From: an uncultured Oscillospiraceae bacterium
GTDB taxonomy: Bacteria; Bacillota; Clostridia; Oscillospirales; Ruminococcaceae
Assembly (NCBI GenBank): GCA_910579545.1
Contig: CAJTVI010000022.1
Location: 1 to 33,825 of the forward strand
Direction of reading: 5' to 3'
Length of the DNA stretch: 33,825 nucleotides
The notes below the pieces were generated by a model, which was not told where the DNA came from, did not search any database, and saw only the letters and a program-made list of their open reading frames with translations. Every line of letters begins with the position of its first letter. Position 1 is the stretch's first letter. A program made the position numbers and the translations under genes. Shown here piece after piece: positions 22,756 through 33,825 of the stretch.

Positions 22756-25359
22756 TCACGGCTCCTCCGGCTCGCTGTTGAGGTTCATCTCGATCCACTG
22801 CTGGCGGGTGATGAGCACCTCGCGGGGCTTGGCGCCCTGGTAGGGGCCGATGATGCCCCGCTGCTCCATCTCGTCCATGATGCGGGCGGCCCGGGCATAG
22901 CCCAGCTTGCAGCGGCGCTGCAGCAGGCTGGTGGAGGCCAGCCCGGCCTCGATGACCACCTCGGCGGCCTGGCCCAGCATGGGGTCGTGGCCCTCGCCGC
23001 CCTCCTCGCCGCCCTCGGCGGCCTTTTCGGGCACGGCGCGCTTTTCCATCTCGGCGATCATCTCTTCATCGTACTGGGCCTCGCCGCCCTTTTTGATAAA
23101 GTCCAGCACGGCGGTGATCTCCTCGTCCTTAACATAGGTGCCCTGCACCCGCACCGGCTTGGATGCCCCCACCGGCAAAAAGAGCATGTCGCCCATGCCC
23201 AGCAGCTTTTCGGCCCCGCCGCTGTCCAGGATGGTGCGGCTGTCTACCTGGCTGGAGACCGCAAAGGCGATGCGGCTGGGGATGTTGGCCTTGATCAGGC
23301 CGGTGATCACGTCCACGCTGGGGCGCTGGGTGGCCACGATCAGGTGCATGCCGGCCGCCCGGGCCTTTTGGGCCAGGCGGCAGATATAGTCCTCCACCTC
23401 CTTGCCGGCCGTCATCATCAGATCGGCCAGCTCGTCCACAATGATGGCGATATAGGGCAGTTTTTCCATCTCGTGGGTGCGCTCGGCCAGATGGTTGAAG
23501 GTTTTGATGTCCCGCACGTTGTTTTCGGCAAACAGGTGGTAGCGGCGCTCCATCTCGGCCACCGCGCTGCCCAGCGCGCCGGCCGCCTTGCGCGGCTCGG
23601 TGACCACCGGCATGAGCAGGTGGGGGATGCCGTTGTACTCGGCCAGTTCCACCACCTTGGGGTCGATGAGGATGAGCCGGACGTCCTCGGGGGAGGAGTT
23701 GTACAAAAAGCTGATGATGATGCTGTTGACGCAGACCGACTTGCCGCTGCCGGTGCTGCCGGCAATGAGCAGGTGGGGCATCTTGCACAGGTCGGCCACC
23801 TGGGCCGCGCCCGCGATGTCCTTGCCGAGGGCCAGGGTGAGGGGCGAGGCGGAGCGGGTGTAGGCCGCCGACTCAAAAATGCTGCGGATGCCCACCGGGG
23901 TGCTTTTGCGGTTGGGCACCTCCACCCCCACCGCCGGCTTGCCCGGGATGGGAGCCTCGATGCGCACCCCGGCGCTGGCCAGGTTGAGGGCGATGTCGTC
24001 GGCCAGGCTGGTGATGCGGCTGATCTTGACCCCGGCGAGGGGCTGCAGCTCGTACCGGGTCACCGAGGGGCCGCGGCAGATGTCCAGCACACGGGTGCGC
24101 ACCCCAAAGCTCTCCAGGGTCTTTACCAGCAGTTCGGCGGTCTTTTCCAGTTCCTGCTCGGCGCCCGGGTCCTCGTTTTGGGCCGCCGGCTCAAAAAGGC
24201 CCAGCGGCGGGTACTGGTAAACGCCGGGGGCCGGCTGCCCCTCGCCGGGCAGCGGCGCAAAGCTGCCGGCGGGCAGGCCGCCCGGCGCGGGGGCCGCGGG
24301 CGGCTCCTGCCGGCCGCTTACCGCCCGCTGGATCAGGCTGGCAAGCTCCTGCCCGCTGGCCTCCTCCAGCGGGGCGTCGCCGTTTGCGGGCAGGGCGGTT
24401 TCAAATACGGGCTCCTTTGGCGGGGCGCTCTCCTCAAGGCCCGGCAGCTGGGGCGGCTCCACTAAGGTGCGGGCCGGGGCGGGGGCGGTGTTCTGCGGGG
24501 GGTACATGCCAAAGGTGCCGCCGGGGCCCACCAGCGGCTCATCCCCCTCCTCCGGTTCCTCGGAAAGGTCGGTCTCGGCCACCGGCTCGGGGCCAAGGTC
24601 GATGTCCACCCGGCTGCCCCGCCCGCGGCGGATCCTGCCGGGGGCGGGCGCGGCCTGCTGCCGGCGGGCCTTGCCGGGGGCGGGCCGCTCCTCGGGCGGC
24701 TCTTCCTCATCGGCCTCCTCGTCCTCCTGCCAGGCGCGCTGCTGCCGCTCCTCCCGGAGACTGGCCGCCCGGTCGGACGCGAGCCGCCAGAGGTCGCCGG
24801 GGGTGACCCCGGCCGCCAGCATGACCCCGGCCGCCAGCAGCACCACCAGCAGGATGTTGGCCGCCGGCCGGCCGCAGAGGGCCAGCAGGCTTGCGCCAAA
24901 CACCCCGCCCAGCAGCCCGCCGCTCAAAAGGTTCTGCTGCCCATGCAAGGTAAGCATGCGCACCGCCTGGGCAAAGCTGAGGCCGGTAAAATCCAGCTTG
25001 GAAAACACCACCAGTGTGCCGCAGAAAAACAGCGCCACCAGCAAAAGCTTTGCGCACTGGCGCAGGATGGGCTGCTCCAGCGCCACCAGCACCGCAAGGT
25101 AAAGCAGCGCCGGCCCCAGCGCATAGGTGGCCAGCCCCAAAAGGCCAAACAGCGCGTTATGCAGCCAAAGCCAGACCGACACCCCCTCCACAAAGGCCAT
25201 GGCGGTAAGGGTGCCCCCCAGGCAGAAGAGCAGGATGCTCCAGCTGCGGGCAAGCTCCGGCTTGGGCTTTGCCGCGCGGCGGCGCCGGCCTTGGCCCTGC
25301 GCGCCCTTTTTGCCCGCGCCCGCGGGTTTTTGATCGCTTTTGGTGGTTTTGTTTGCCAT
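22756..25359 (-). CDS. ftsK: FtsK/SpoIIIE-type DNA translocase
   Basis: This 867-residue motor pumps chromosomal DNA through the division or sporulation septum. The N-terminus (1-38) is very basic; about four membrane helices follow (residues 40-95, 103-120, about 150-190). A long Pro/Glu/Ala-rich linker runs to about residue 400. The ATPase core has Walker A 'AGSTGSGKS' (about 531-539), Walker B-type 'LILIDPKVVELAEY' and 'IIVDELADLMM' near 643, and 'RIAFAVSSQVDSRTILD'. The C-terminal winged-helix gamma domain ('GLASTSLLQRRCKLGYARAARIMDEM') should read KOPS/SRS-like sites. GAGGG precedes the ATG at 25359. In a spore-former this could be SpoIIIE; sequence alone does not separate it from FtsK. 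Confidence 0.96.
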   Translation of the reverse strand: MANKTTKSDQKPAGAGKKGAQGQGRRRRAAKPKPELARSWSILLFCLGGTLTAMAFVEGVSVWLWLHNALFGLLGLATYALGPALLYLAVLVALEQPILRQCAKLLLVALFFCGTLVVFSKLDFTGLSFAQAVRMLTLHGQQNLLSGGLLGGVFGASLLALCGRPAANILLVVLLAAGVMLAAGVTPGDLWRLASDRAASLREERQQRAWQEDEEADEEEPPEERPAPGKARRQQAAPAPGRIRRGRGSRVDIDLGPEPVAETDLSEEPEEGDEPLVGPGGTFGMYPPQNTAPAPARTLVEPPQLPGLEESAPPKEPVFETALPANGDAPLEEASGQELASLIQRAVSGRQEPPAAPAPGGLPAGSFAPLPGEGQPAPGVYQYPPLGLFEPAAQNEDPGAEQELEKTAELLVKTLESFGVRTRVLDICRGPSVTRYELQPLAGVKISRITSLADDIALNLASAGVRIEAPIPGKPAVGVEVPNRKSTPVGIRSIFESAAYTRSASPLTLALGKDIAGAAQVADLCKMPHLLIAGSTGSGKSVCVNSIIISFLYNSSPEDVRLILIDPKVVELAEYNGIPHLLMPVVTEPRKAAGALGSAVAEMERRYHLFAENNVRDIKTFNHLAERTHEMEKLPYIAIIVDELADLMMTAGKEVEDYICRLAQKARAAGMHLIVATQRPSVDVITGLIKANIPSRIAFAVSSQVDSRTILDSGGAEKLLGMGDMLFLPVGASKPVRVQGTYVKDEEITAVLDFIKKGGEAQYDEEMIAEMEKRAVPEKAAEGGEEGGEGHDPMLGQAAEVVIEAGLASTSLLQRRCKLGYARAARIMDEMEQRGIIGPYQGAKPREVLITRQQWIEMNLNSEPEEP

Positions 25360-25474
25360 TGTTCCCTCTTTCCCATCCTTTGCATCCCTTTGGCAGGGGG
25401 ACCCGGCCGGGGGATCTTTTTGATCCGGGCCCGGCCATCCGGCCGCGCCCGGCAAAGTGTTCATAAGCCTTTTT

Positions 25475-25503
25475 ATTTTACCACCAAATGGCCGGAATGT
25501 AAA
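25475..25503 (-). promoter_or_regulatory. SigA-type promoter of ftsK
   Basis: On the minus strand, TTTACA (25503-25498) and TAAAAT (25480-25475) are separated by exactly 17 bases, each 5/6 to consensus, about 110 bases before the ftsK start. The -35 overlaps the small inverted repeat at 25501-25522. Confidence 0.65.
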
Positions 25504-25522
25504 ACCCCGGGGCCAGGGTTTT
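25501..25522. terminator. second, weaker hairpin after rpoC
   Basis: AAAACCC (25501-25507) pairs with GGGTTTT (25516-25522), giving an A/T-flanked stem that could serve as an intrinsic terminator on either strand. It may back up the main terminator and overlaps the ftsK -35 element by three bases. Confidence 0.45.
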
Positions 25523-25548
25523 GTGCGGGGGCTTTGCGTTTGGGACGC

Positions 25549-25588
25549 AAAACAGCCCCGGGCCGCTGTGCGGGGCCCGGGGCTGTTT
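25549..25588. terminator. rpoBC intrinsic terminator
   Basis: A perfect 14-base stem (25551-25564 with 25574-25587, AACAGCCCCGGGCC type) has a 9-base loop, extended by A/T pairing. On the minus strand it ends in TTTT, as needed after rpoC, 24 bases past the stop. On the plus strand TTTGGTTTTTT follows, so it could work in both directions. Confidence 0.88.
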
Positions 25589-25611
25589 GGTTTTTTGCCT
25601 GTGCCGCCCGG

Positions 25612-29169
<3,558 letters not shown>

Positions 29170-29335
29170 CAAACAAACCCTTTCTTTATCAGGCTGCGGC
29201 GCGCCGCCCGCCGTTTTGTACGGCGGCGGGCCCTGCGGCCTGTCTGTACTCGGTTATGGGCCGGCAGCGCCGCCCGCGCGCTTGCCGCGGCGGGCGGCCG
29301 TGCCCATTTGTTGGGGGCAAAGCCCTTTTGCGGGC

Positions 29336-32300
29336 TTAGAACTCCTCCTCGGGCAGCTCGTCGGCGTCCTCGGCAAAGAGGTCGTCCTCGTCCGGCTCCT
29401 CGCCGTCCTCGTCACCCTCGTCAAAGCCGGCGTCGGCGCTCTCGATGCTGTAGTCGTTTGCCAGCTCATCCTCCAGCAGCACGTCGTCCCCCATCGGGAT
29501 GTCCCGGGCGTCAAAGCCGGTCTCCTCGTCGTCAAAGTTCTGCTTGAGGTCCACCTCGTCCCCGTTGGAATCCTGCACCCGCACGTCGAGGCCAAGGCTC
29601 TGCAGCTCCTTGATGAGCACCCGGAAGCTCTCCGGGATGCCGGGCTTGGGCACGTCCTGACCCTTGACGATCGCCTCGTAGGTCTTGACACGGCCCACCA
29701 CGTCGTCGCTCTTGACCGTGAGGATCTCCTGCAGGGTGTAGGCCGCGCCGTAGGCCTCCAGCGCCCAGACCTCCATCTCGCCAAAGCGCTGGCCGCCGAA
29801 CTGGGCCTTGCCGCCCAGGGGCTGCTGGGTCACCAGGCTGTACGGGCCGGTGGAGCGGGCGTGGATCTTGTCGTCCACCAGATGGTGCAGCTTGAGGTAG
29901 TACATATACCCCACCGTGACCCGGTTGTCGAACTTTTCGCCGGTGCGGCCGTCGTACACGACGCTCTTGCCGTCCTCGTCCAGTTCGATCTTGGAGAAGT
30001 CGATGATGTGGCCCTGCGGGCCCATGATCTTATCCAGCTTGGTGGGATACTCGGGCGCGTTTTCGCCGTGGCACTGTTCGGCCGCCTGGCGGAAGGCCTC
30101 CCGGATGTCGCTCTCCTGCGCGCCGTCAAACACCGGGGTCATCACCTTCCAGCCCAGGGCCTTGGCGGCATAGCCCAGATGCACCTCCAGCACCTGGCCG
30201 ATGTTCATGCGGCTGGGCACGCCCAGCGGGTTGAGCACGATGTCCAGCGGGGTGCCGTCCTCCAGGAAGGGCATGTCCTCCTGGGGCAGGATGCGGGAGA
30301 CAACGCCCTTGTTGCCGTGCCGGCCGGCCATCTTGTCGCCCACGCTGATCTTGCGCTTCTGGGCGATGTAGCAGCGCACCACCTCGCGCACGCCGGGCTG
30401 CAGCTCGTCGCAGTTTTCGGGGGTGAACCGCTTGACGTCCACGATGATGCCGTACTCGCCGTGGGGCACCCGCAGGCTGGTATCCCGCACCTCGCGGGCC
30501 TTTTCGCCAAAGATGGCGCGCAGAAGCCGCTCCTCGGCGGTGAGCTCGGTCTCGCCCTTGGGGGTCACCTTGCCCACTAAGATGTCGCCGGCCGTGACCT
30601 CGGCGCCGATGCGGATGATGCCGCGCTCGTCCAGGTCCTTGAGGGCGTCGTCGCCCACGTTGGGGATGTCGCGGGTGATCTCCTCGGGGCCCAGCTTTGT
30701 CTCGCGGGCCTCCAGTTCGTACTCCTCGATGTGGATGGAGGTGTAAACGTCCTCCCGCACGATCTTTTCGTTGATCAGAACGGCGTCCTCGTAGTTGTAG
30801 CCCTCCCAGGTCATAAAGCCGATCAGGGCGTTTTTGCCCAGGCTGATCTCGCCGTTTTTGGTGGCGGGGCCGTCGGCGATCACCTGGCCGGCACGCACCT
30901 GCTCGCCCTTTTCCACAATGGGGCGCTGGTTGATGCAGGTGCCCTGGTTCGAGCGCATGAACTTGATGAGCTCGTACTCGTCGGTGGTGGTTTTGGAGGT
31001 GCGCACGATGATCTTGTCGGCGGTGACCTTTTCCACCGTGCCGTCGTTTTTGGCCAGCACGCAGACGCCCGAGTCGCAGGCGGCCTTGTACTCCATGCCG
31101 GTGGCCACGATGGGCTGCTGGGTGACCATGAGCGGCACCGCCTGCCGCTGCATGTTGGAGCCCATCAGGGCGCGGTTGGCGTCGTCGTTTTCAAGGAAGG
31201 GAATCATGGCCGTGGCCACCGAGACCACCATCTTGGGCGAGACATCCATGAAATCGACCTTTTCCTTTTCGATCTCCAGGATCTCGTCCCGCCGGCGGGC
31301 GTTGACACGGTCCTTTACAAAGCGGTTCTGCTCGTCCAGCGGCTCGTTGGCCTGGGCCACCACATACTCGTCCTCAAGGTCGGCGGTCATGTAAACCACC
31401 TCGTCGGTCACGACGCCGGTGGCCTTGTCCACCCTGCGGTAGGGGGCCTCCACAAAGCCGTACTCGTTGATGCGGGCAAAGGTGGCAAGGTAGGAGATCA
31501 GGCCGATGTTGGGGCCTTCGGGGGTCTCGATGGGGCACATGCGGCCGTAGTGGCTGTAATGCACGTCCCGCACCTCAAAACCGGCGCGGTCCCGCGAGAG
31601 GCCGCCGGGGCCGAGGGCCGAGAGGCGGCGCTTGTGGGTCAGCTCGGCCAGGGGGTTGTTCTGGTCCATGAACTGGGACAGGGGGCTGGAGCCAAAGAAC
31701 TCCTTGATGGCGGCCACCACCGGGCGGATGTTGATCAGCGCCTGGGGGGTGACCACGTCCATATCCTGGGCCTGGAGGGTCATGCGCTCCCGGATGACCC
31801 GCTCCATGCGGGCAAAGCCGATGCGGAACTGGTTCTGCAAAAGCTCGCCCACGCTGCGGATGCGGCGGTTGCCCAGATGGTCGATGTCGTCGGTGACGCC
31901 CACCCCGTGGTCCAGCCCGTTGAGGTAGTTGATCGAGGCGAGGATGTCGTCCACCCGCACCGTCTTGCTGATGAGCTGGTCGCGGTTTTTGGCCAGCAAC
32001 GCCTTTTGCTGCTCGGGGTCGCTGGTTTCCTCCAGAATGGCCTTGACGCCCTCAAAGCTCACCCGCTCGTTGATGCCGCATTCGGCAACGTCAAAGCTGA
32101 AGAAGTTTGCGGCGTCCACCGTGCCGTTGGTGATGACCTTGACCTCTTTTTCGTCGATCGAAAGCCAGACCACGCTGACGCCGGCGGCCTCGGCGGCCTC
32201 GGCCACGTCCCGCTTGATCCGCTCGCCGGCGGCGGCGATCAGCTCGCCGGTGAGGGGGGCGATGATGTCCCGCGCGGCGGTAAAGCCGGTGATACGGCGG

Positions 32301-33148
32301 GCCAGGGCCAGCTTTTTGTTCATCTTGTACCGCCCAAAGCGGGACAAATCGTACCGCCGGGGGTCAAAGAAAAGGCTGTTGAGGTGGCTCTGGGCGCTCT
32401 CGACCGTGGGCGGCTCGCCGGGGCGCAGCTTGCGGTAGGTCTCGAGCAGGCCCTCCTCCTGGTTTTTGGTGGTGTCCTTTTCGAGGGTGGCCAGGATCCG
32501 CTCGTCCTCGCCAAAGAACTCTAAGATCTCGGCGTTGGTGGAGAGCCCCAGCGCACGGATGAGCACCGTGACCGGCAGCTTGCGGTTTTTATCGATGCGC
32601 ACATAGAACACATCGCTCGAGTCGGTCTCATACTCGAGCCAGGCGCCGCGGTTGGGGTTCATGGTGGCGGTAAAAAGCTTTTTGCCGGTCTTGTCGTAGC
32701 TCTCGCCAAAATACACGCCCGGGCTGCGCACCAGCTGGCTTACGATGACCCGCTCGGCGCCGTTGATGATAAAGGTGCCAGAATCGGTCATGAGCGGGAA
32801 ATCGCCCATGAAAATTTCCTGCTGCTTGACCTCGTCGGTCTCCTTGTTGAGCAGCCGGGCGGTGACCCGCAGCGGCGCGGCATAGGTGACGTCCCGCTCC
32901 TTGCACTCCTTGATCGAGTACTTGGGCTCGTTCTCCAGCCGGTAATCCACAAAATCGAGCACCAAATTGCCGGTGTAGTCCTCAATGGCGGAAATATCCC
33001 GGAATACTTCCTTCAGCCCCTCGTCCAGAAACCACTGGTACGAGTTTTTCTGCACCTCGATGAGGTTGGGCATCCCGATGACCTCATCAATGCGGGAAAA
33101 GCTCCTCCGCTCGGTTTTGCCGAGCCTGACAGGCTTGAGCTGCATCAT
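29336..33148 (-). CDS. rpoB: RNA polymerase beta subunit
   Basis: This 1270-residue catalytic subunit has the rifamycin pocket 'LSQFMDQNNPLAELTHKRR' with Asp495, His505 and Ser510 (E. coli 516, 526, 531) in the sensitive wild-type state. 'YGRMCPIETPEGPNIGLI' and 'VGDKMAGRHGNKGVVS' are further invariant blocks. The last 75 or so residues are strongly acidic (runs of Asp/Glu ending ELPEEEF) and should be a disordered tail. Two ATGs stand in tandem at 33148 and 33145; AGGAG lies about 12 bases before the first, so I take 33148. Transcription should start near 33349 from a near-consensus promoter, leaving a leader of about 200 bases. Confidence 0.98.
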   Translation of the reverse strand: MMQLKPVRLGKTERRSFSRIDEVIGMPNLIEVQKNSYQWFLDEGLKEVFRDISAIEDYTGNLVLDFVDYRLENEPKYSIKECKERDVTYAAPLRVTARLLNKETDEVKQQEIFMGDFPLMTDSGTFIINGAERVIVSQLVRSPGVYFGESYDKTGKKLFTATMNPNRGAWLEYETDSSDVFYVRIDKNRKLPVTVLIRALGLSTNAEILEFFGEDERILATLEKDTTKNQEEGLLETYRKLRPGEPPTVESAQSHLNSLFFDPRRYDLSRFGRYKMNKKLALARRITGFTAARDIIAPLTGELIAAAGERIKRDVAEAAEAAGVSVVWLSIDEKEVKVITNGTVDAANFFSFDVAECGINERVSFEGVKAILEETSDPEQQKALLAKNRDQLISKTVRVDDILASINYLNGLDHGVGVTDDIDHLGNRRIRSVGELLQNQFRIGFARMERVIRERMTLQAQDMDVVTPQALINIRPVVAAIKEFFGSSPLSQFMDQNNPLAELTHKRRLSALGPGGLSRDRAGFEVRDVHYSHYGRMCPIETPEGPNIGLISYLATFARINEYGFVEAPYRRVDKATGVVTDEVVYMTADLEDEYVVAQANEPLDEQNRFVKDRVNARRRDEILEIEKEKVDFMDVSPKMVVSVATAMIPFLENDDANRALMGSNMQRQAVPLMVTQQPIVATGMEYKAACDSGVCVLAKNDGTVEKVTADKIIVRTSKTTTDEYELIKFMRSNQGTCINQRPIVEKGEQVRAGQVIADGPATKNGEISLGKNALIGFMTWEGYNYEDAVLINEKIVREDVYTSIHIEEYELEARETKLGPEEITRDIPNVGDDALKDLDERGIIRIGAEVTAGDILVGKVTPKGETELTAEERLLRAIFGEKAREVRDTSLRVPHGEYGIIVDVKRFTPENCDELQPGVREVVRCYIAQKRKISVGDKMAGRHGNKGVVSRILPQEDMPFLEDGTPLDIVLNPLGVPSRMNIGQVLEVHLGYAAKALGWKVMTPVFDGAQESDIREAFRQAAEQCHGENAPEYPTKLDKIMGPQGHIIDFSKIELDEDGKSVVYDGRTGEKFDNRVTVGYMYYLKLHHLVDDKIHARSTGPYSLVTQQPLGGKAQFGGQRFGEMEVWALEAYGAAYTLQEILTVKSDDVVGRVKTYEAIVKGQDVPKPGIPESFRVLIKELQSLGLDVRVQDSNGDEVDLKQNFDDEETGFDARDIPMGDDVLLEDELANDYSIESADAGFDEGDEDGEEPDEDDLFAEDADELPEEEF

Positions 33149-33355
33149 AAAAAGCGACCACTCCTATCGTTTTGATTGACCATTCGGCCTTTTGCCCGGG
33201 GCGCCCTTTGCCCCAAACAAAAGGGTTTTTAGCGAAAGCGACCATGGAAAGGGCTTGACAAACGCAATTTGTGGTGAATTTTGACAAACTTTTCTGGATT
33301 TTTTGTGCAGAAAGTATCATTTTGGGCGCTCTAATCCACGATACAATACTTGTAC

Positions 33356-33384
33356 AGTATACTGCCGAAAAAGTAAGGTGTCAA
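33356..33384 (-). promoter_or_regulatory. strong SigA-type promoter of rpoBC
   Basis: On the minus strand, TTGACA (33384-33379) and TATACT (33361-33356) have a 17-base spacer: a perfect -35 and a 5/6 -10. It lies just downstream of the terminator at 33404-33438, so rpoBC is expressed from its own start, not by read-through from the upstream gene. The 208-base stretch from here to the rpoB start codon contains no other supported gene. Confidence 0.85.
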
Positions 33385-33403
33385 GCCATTTTTTGCCCTT
33401 TTT

Positions 33404-33438
33404 GCAAAAAGATGCCCGGGCGCGTGGCACGCCCGGGC
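33404..33438 (-). terminator. intrinsic terminator upstream of rpoB
   Basis: GCCCGGGCG (33414-33422) pairs with CGCCCGGGC (33430-33438); on the minus strand the stem is followed by ATCTTTTTG. It ends transcription arriving from the bofA-like gene and insulates the rpoB promoter. The stretch 33439-33632 beyond it is very GC-rich, holds a small GGCAGGGC/GCCCTGCC hairpin (about 33473-33490), and shows no supported gene. Confidence 0.8.
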
Positions 33439-33632
33439 GGGTGTATTGTTTTTTGCCCTTGGTGGGAGCGGCAGGGCCTCCGCCCTGCCACGGCGGCGGG
33501 GGTAAAAAAGCGGGGGCCGGCCAGGACGCGGGGGACGGCGAAAAGCTGGGCGGGGCTGCCGGGGCCTGTCCCGCGGCGGCGGGAAGGGCAAGGAGGCGGG
33601 GCCGCAAAAGGGCGGGGGGCGCGGCAAGGCCT

Positions 33633-33825
33633 TCAGGGCAGGCGCAGCAGCAGACGCAGCAGCAAGAGCAGCAGCACCCCCGGCGCGCCCAGCACCACGG
33701 CGGCAAAGGCGGTGAGGTGGTTGAGGGCGAGGGCGACGCCGGTAAAGGGGGCCAGCGCGTTGACCGCGCCCAGCGCCCCCACCCCGCACACCGCGCCGGT
33801 CAGGGCCCGGCGCAGCGGGTGGGCC
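33633..33825 (-). CDS. bofA: BofA-family sigma-K processing inhibitor, 5' end outside window
   Basis: Reading the minus strand from the right edge gives 63 residues ending at a TGA (33635-33633): an Arg-bearing start 'AHPLRRALTGAVCGVG', the segment 'AVNALAPFTGVALALNHLTA', and 'VVLGAPGVLLLLLLRLLL' before the stop. The pattern of a polar 'N-xxxxxTG' region, then 'G-xPG' and a Leu-rich terminal helix matches the C-terminus of BofA, the membrane protein that restrains the SpoIVFB protease and so delays pro-sigma-K activation in the mother cell. BofA is about 85-90 residues, so roughly the first quarter is missing. Its presence argues for a spore-forming organism. Call rests on a short conserved tail. 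Confidence 0.7.
   Translation of the reverse strand, partial: AHPLRRALTGAVCGVGALGAVNALAPFTGVALALNHLTAFAAVVLGAPGVLLLLLLRLLLRLP

Noticed and set aside
33087..33320. Possible 77-codon leader peptide upstream of rpoB
   Set aside because: It has no ribosome site, runs out of frame into rpoB, and its sequence shows no run of regulatory codons.

Overview
The window is high-GC bacterial chromosome (60-base sample 30481-30540: 41 G/C). It carries Firmicutes-type rpoB-rpoC, a SpoIIIE/FtsK translocase, SigA-like promoters, strong AGGAGG ribosome sites and the 3' end of a bofA-like sporulation gene. Together these suggest a spore-forming, gut-type clostridium, plausibly Oscillospiraceae/Ruminococcaceae. 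The family assignment is inference; no rRNA or other marker here settles it.

Layout. (1) 62-9032: a sugar-acid uptake and catabolism locus. A FadR-type GntR regulator (minus) faces an eight-gene plus-strand array: three TRAP transporter genes (binding protein, small and large membrane subunits), a short-chain dehydrogenase, an UlaG-like metallo-hydrolase, two enolase-superfamily dehydratases (the second is D-galactonate-dehydratase-like), a terminator, and an aldose-1-epimerase-like gene. (2) 9014-13412, minus: MBOAT O-acyltransferase, its SGNH-like partner and a cytoplasmic GH13 glycosidase. (3) 13663-16979, minus: metF-metH. (4) 17128-18410, minus: a membrane-anchored ComEC-like metallo-beta-lactamase protein and a DUF3006 protein. 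(5) 18507-20450, minus: a lower-GC block of an alpha/beta hydrolase, a cysteine-rich small protein and a GNAT acetyltransferase, with related short repeats at its gene junctions. (6) 20516-25359, minus: ygiQ and ftsK/spoIIIE. (7) 25612-33148, minus: rpoC and rpoB, with a near-consensus promoter, then a partial bofA-like gene at the right edge.

How the genes work together: in region 1 the TRAP system probably imports an acidic sugar, which is oxidised, de-lactonised or dehydrated to a 2-keto-3-deoxy acid. No kinase or aldolase is present, so the pathway must finish elsewhere. Region 2 looks like export-linked acylation of a surface glycan. Regions 3, 6 and 7 are housekeeping.

The least ordinary signals are: the repeat-bounded low-GC block at 19.2-20.5 kb; a pair of about 60-base palindromic intergenic elements (13548-13629 and 22620-22680); the TRAP/dehydratase combination, with an Asp-to-Glu change at a metal-ligand position in one dehydratase; and a long rpoB leader with internal direct repeats. 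No tRNA, rRNA, CRISPR array, transposase or phage gene was seen.
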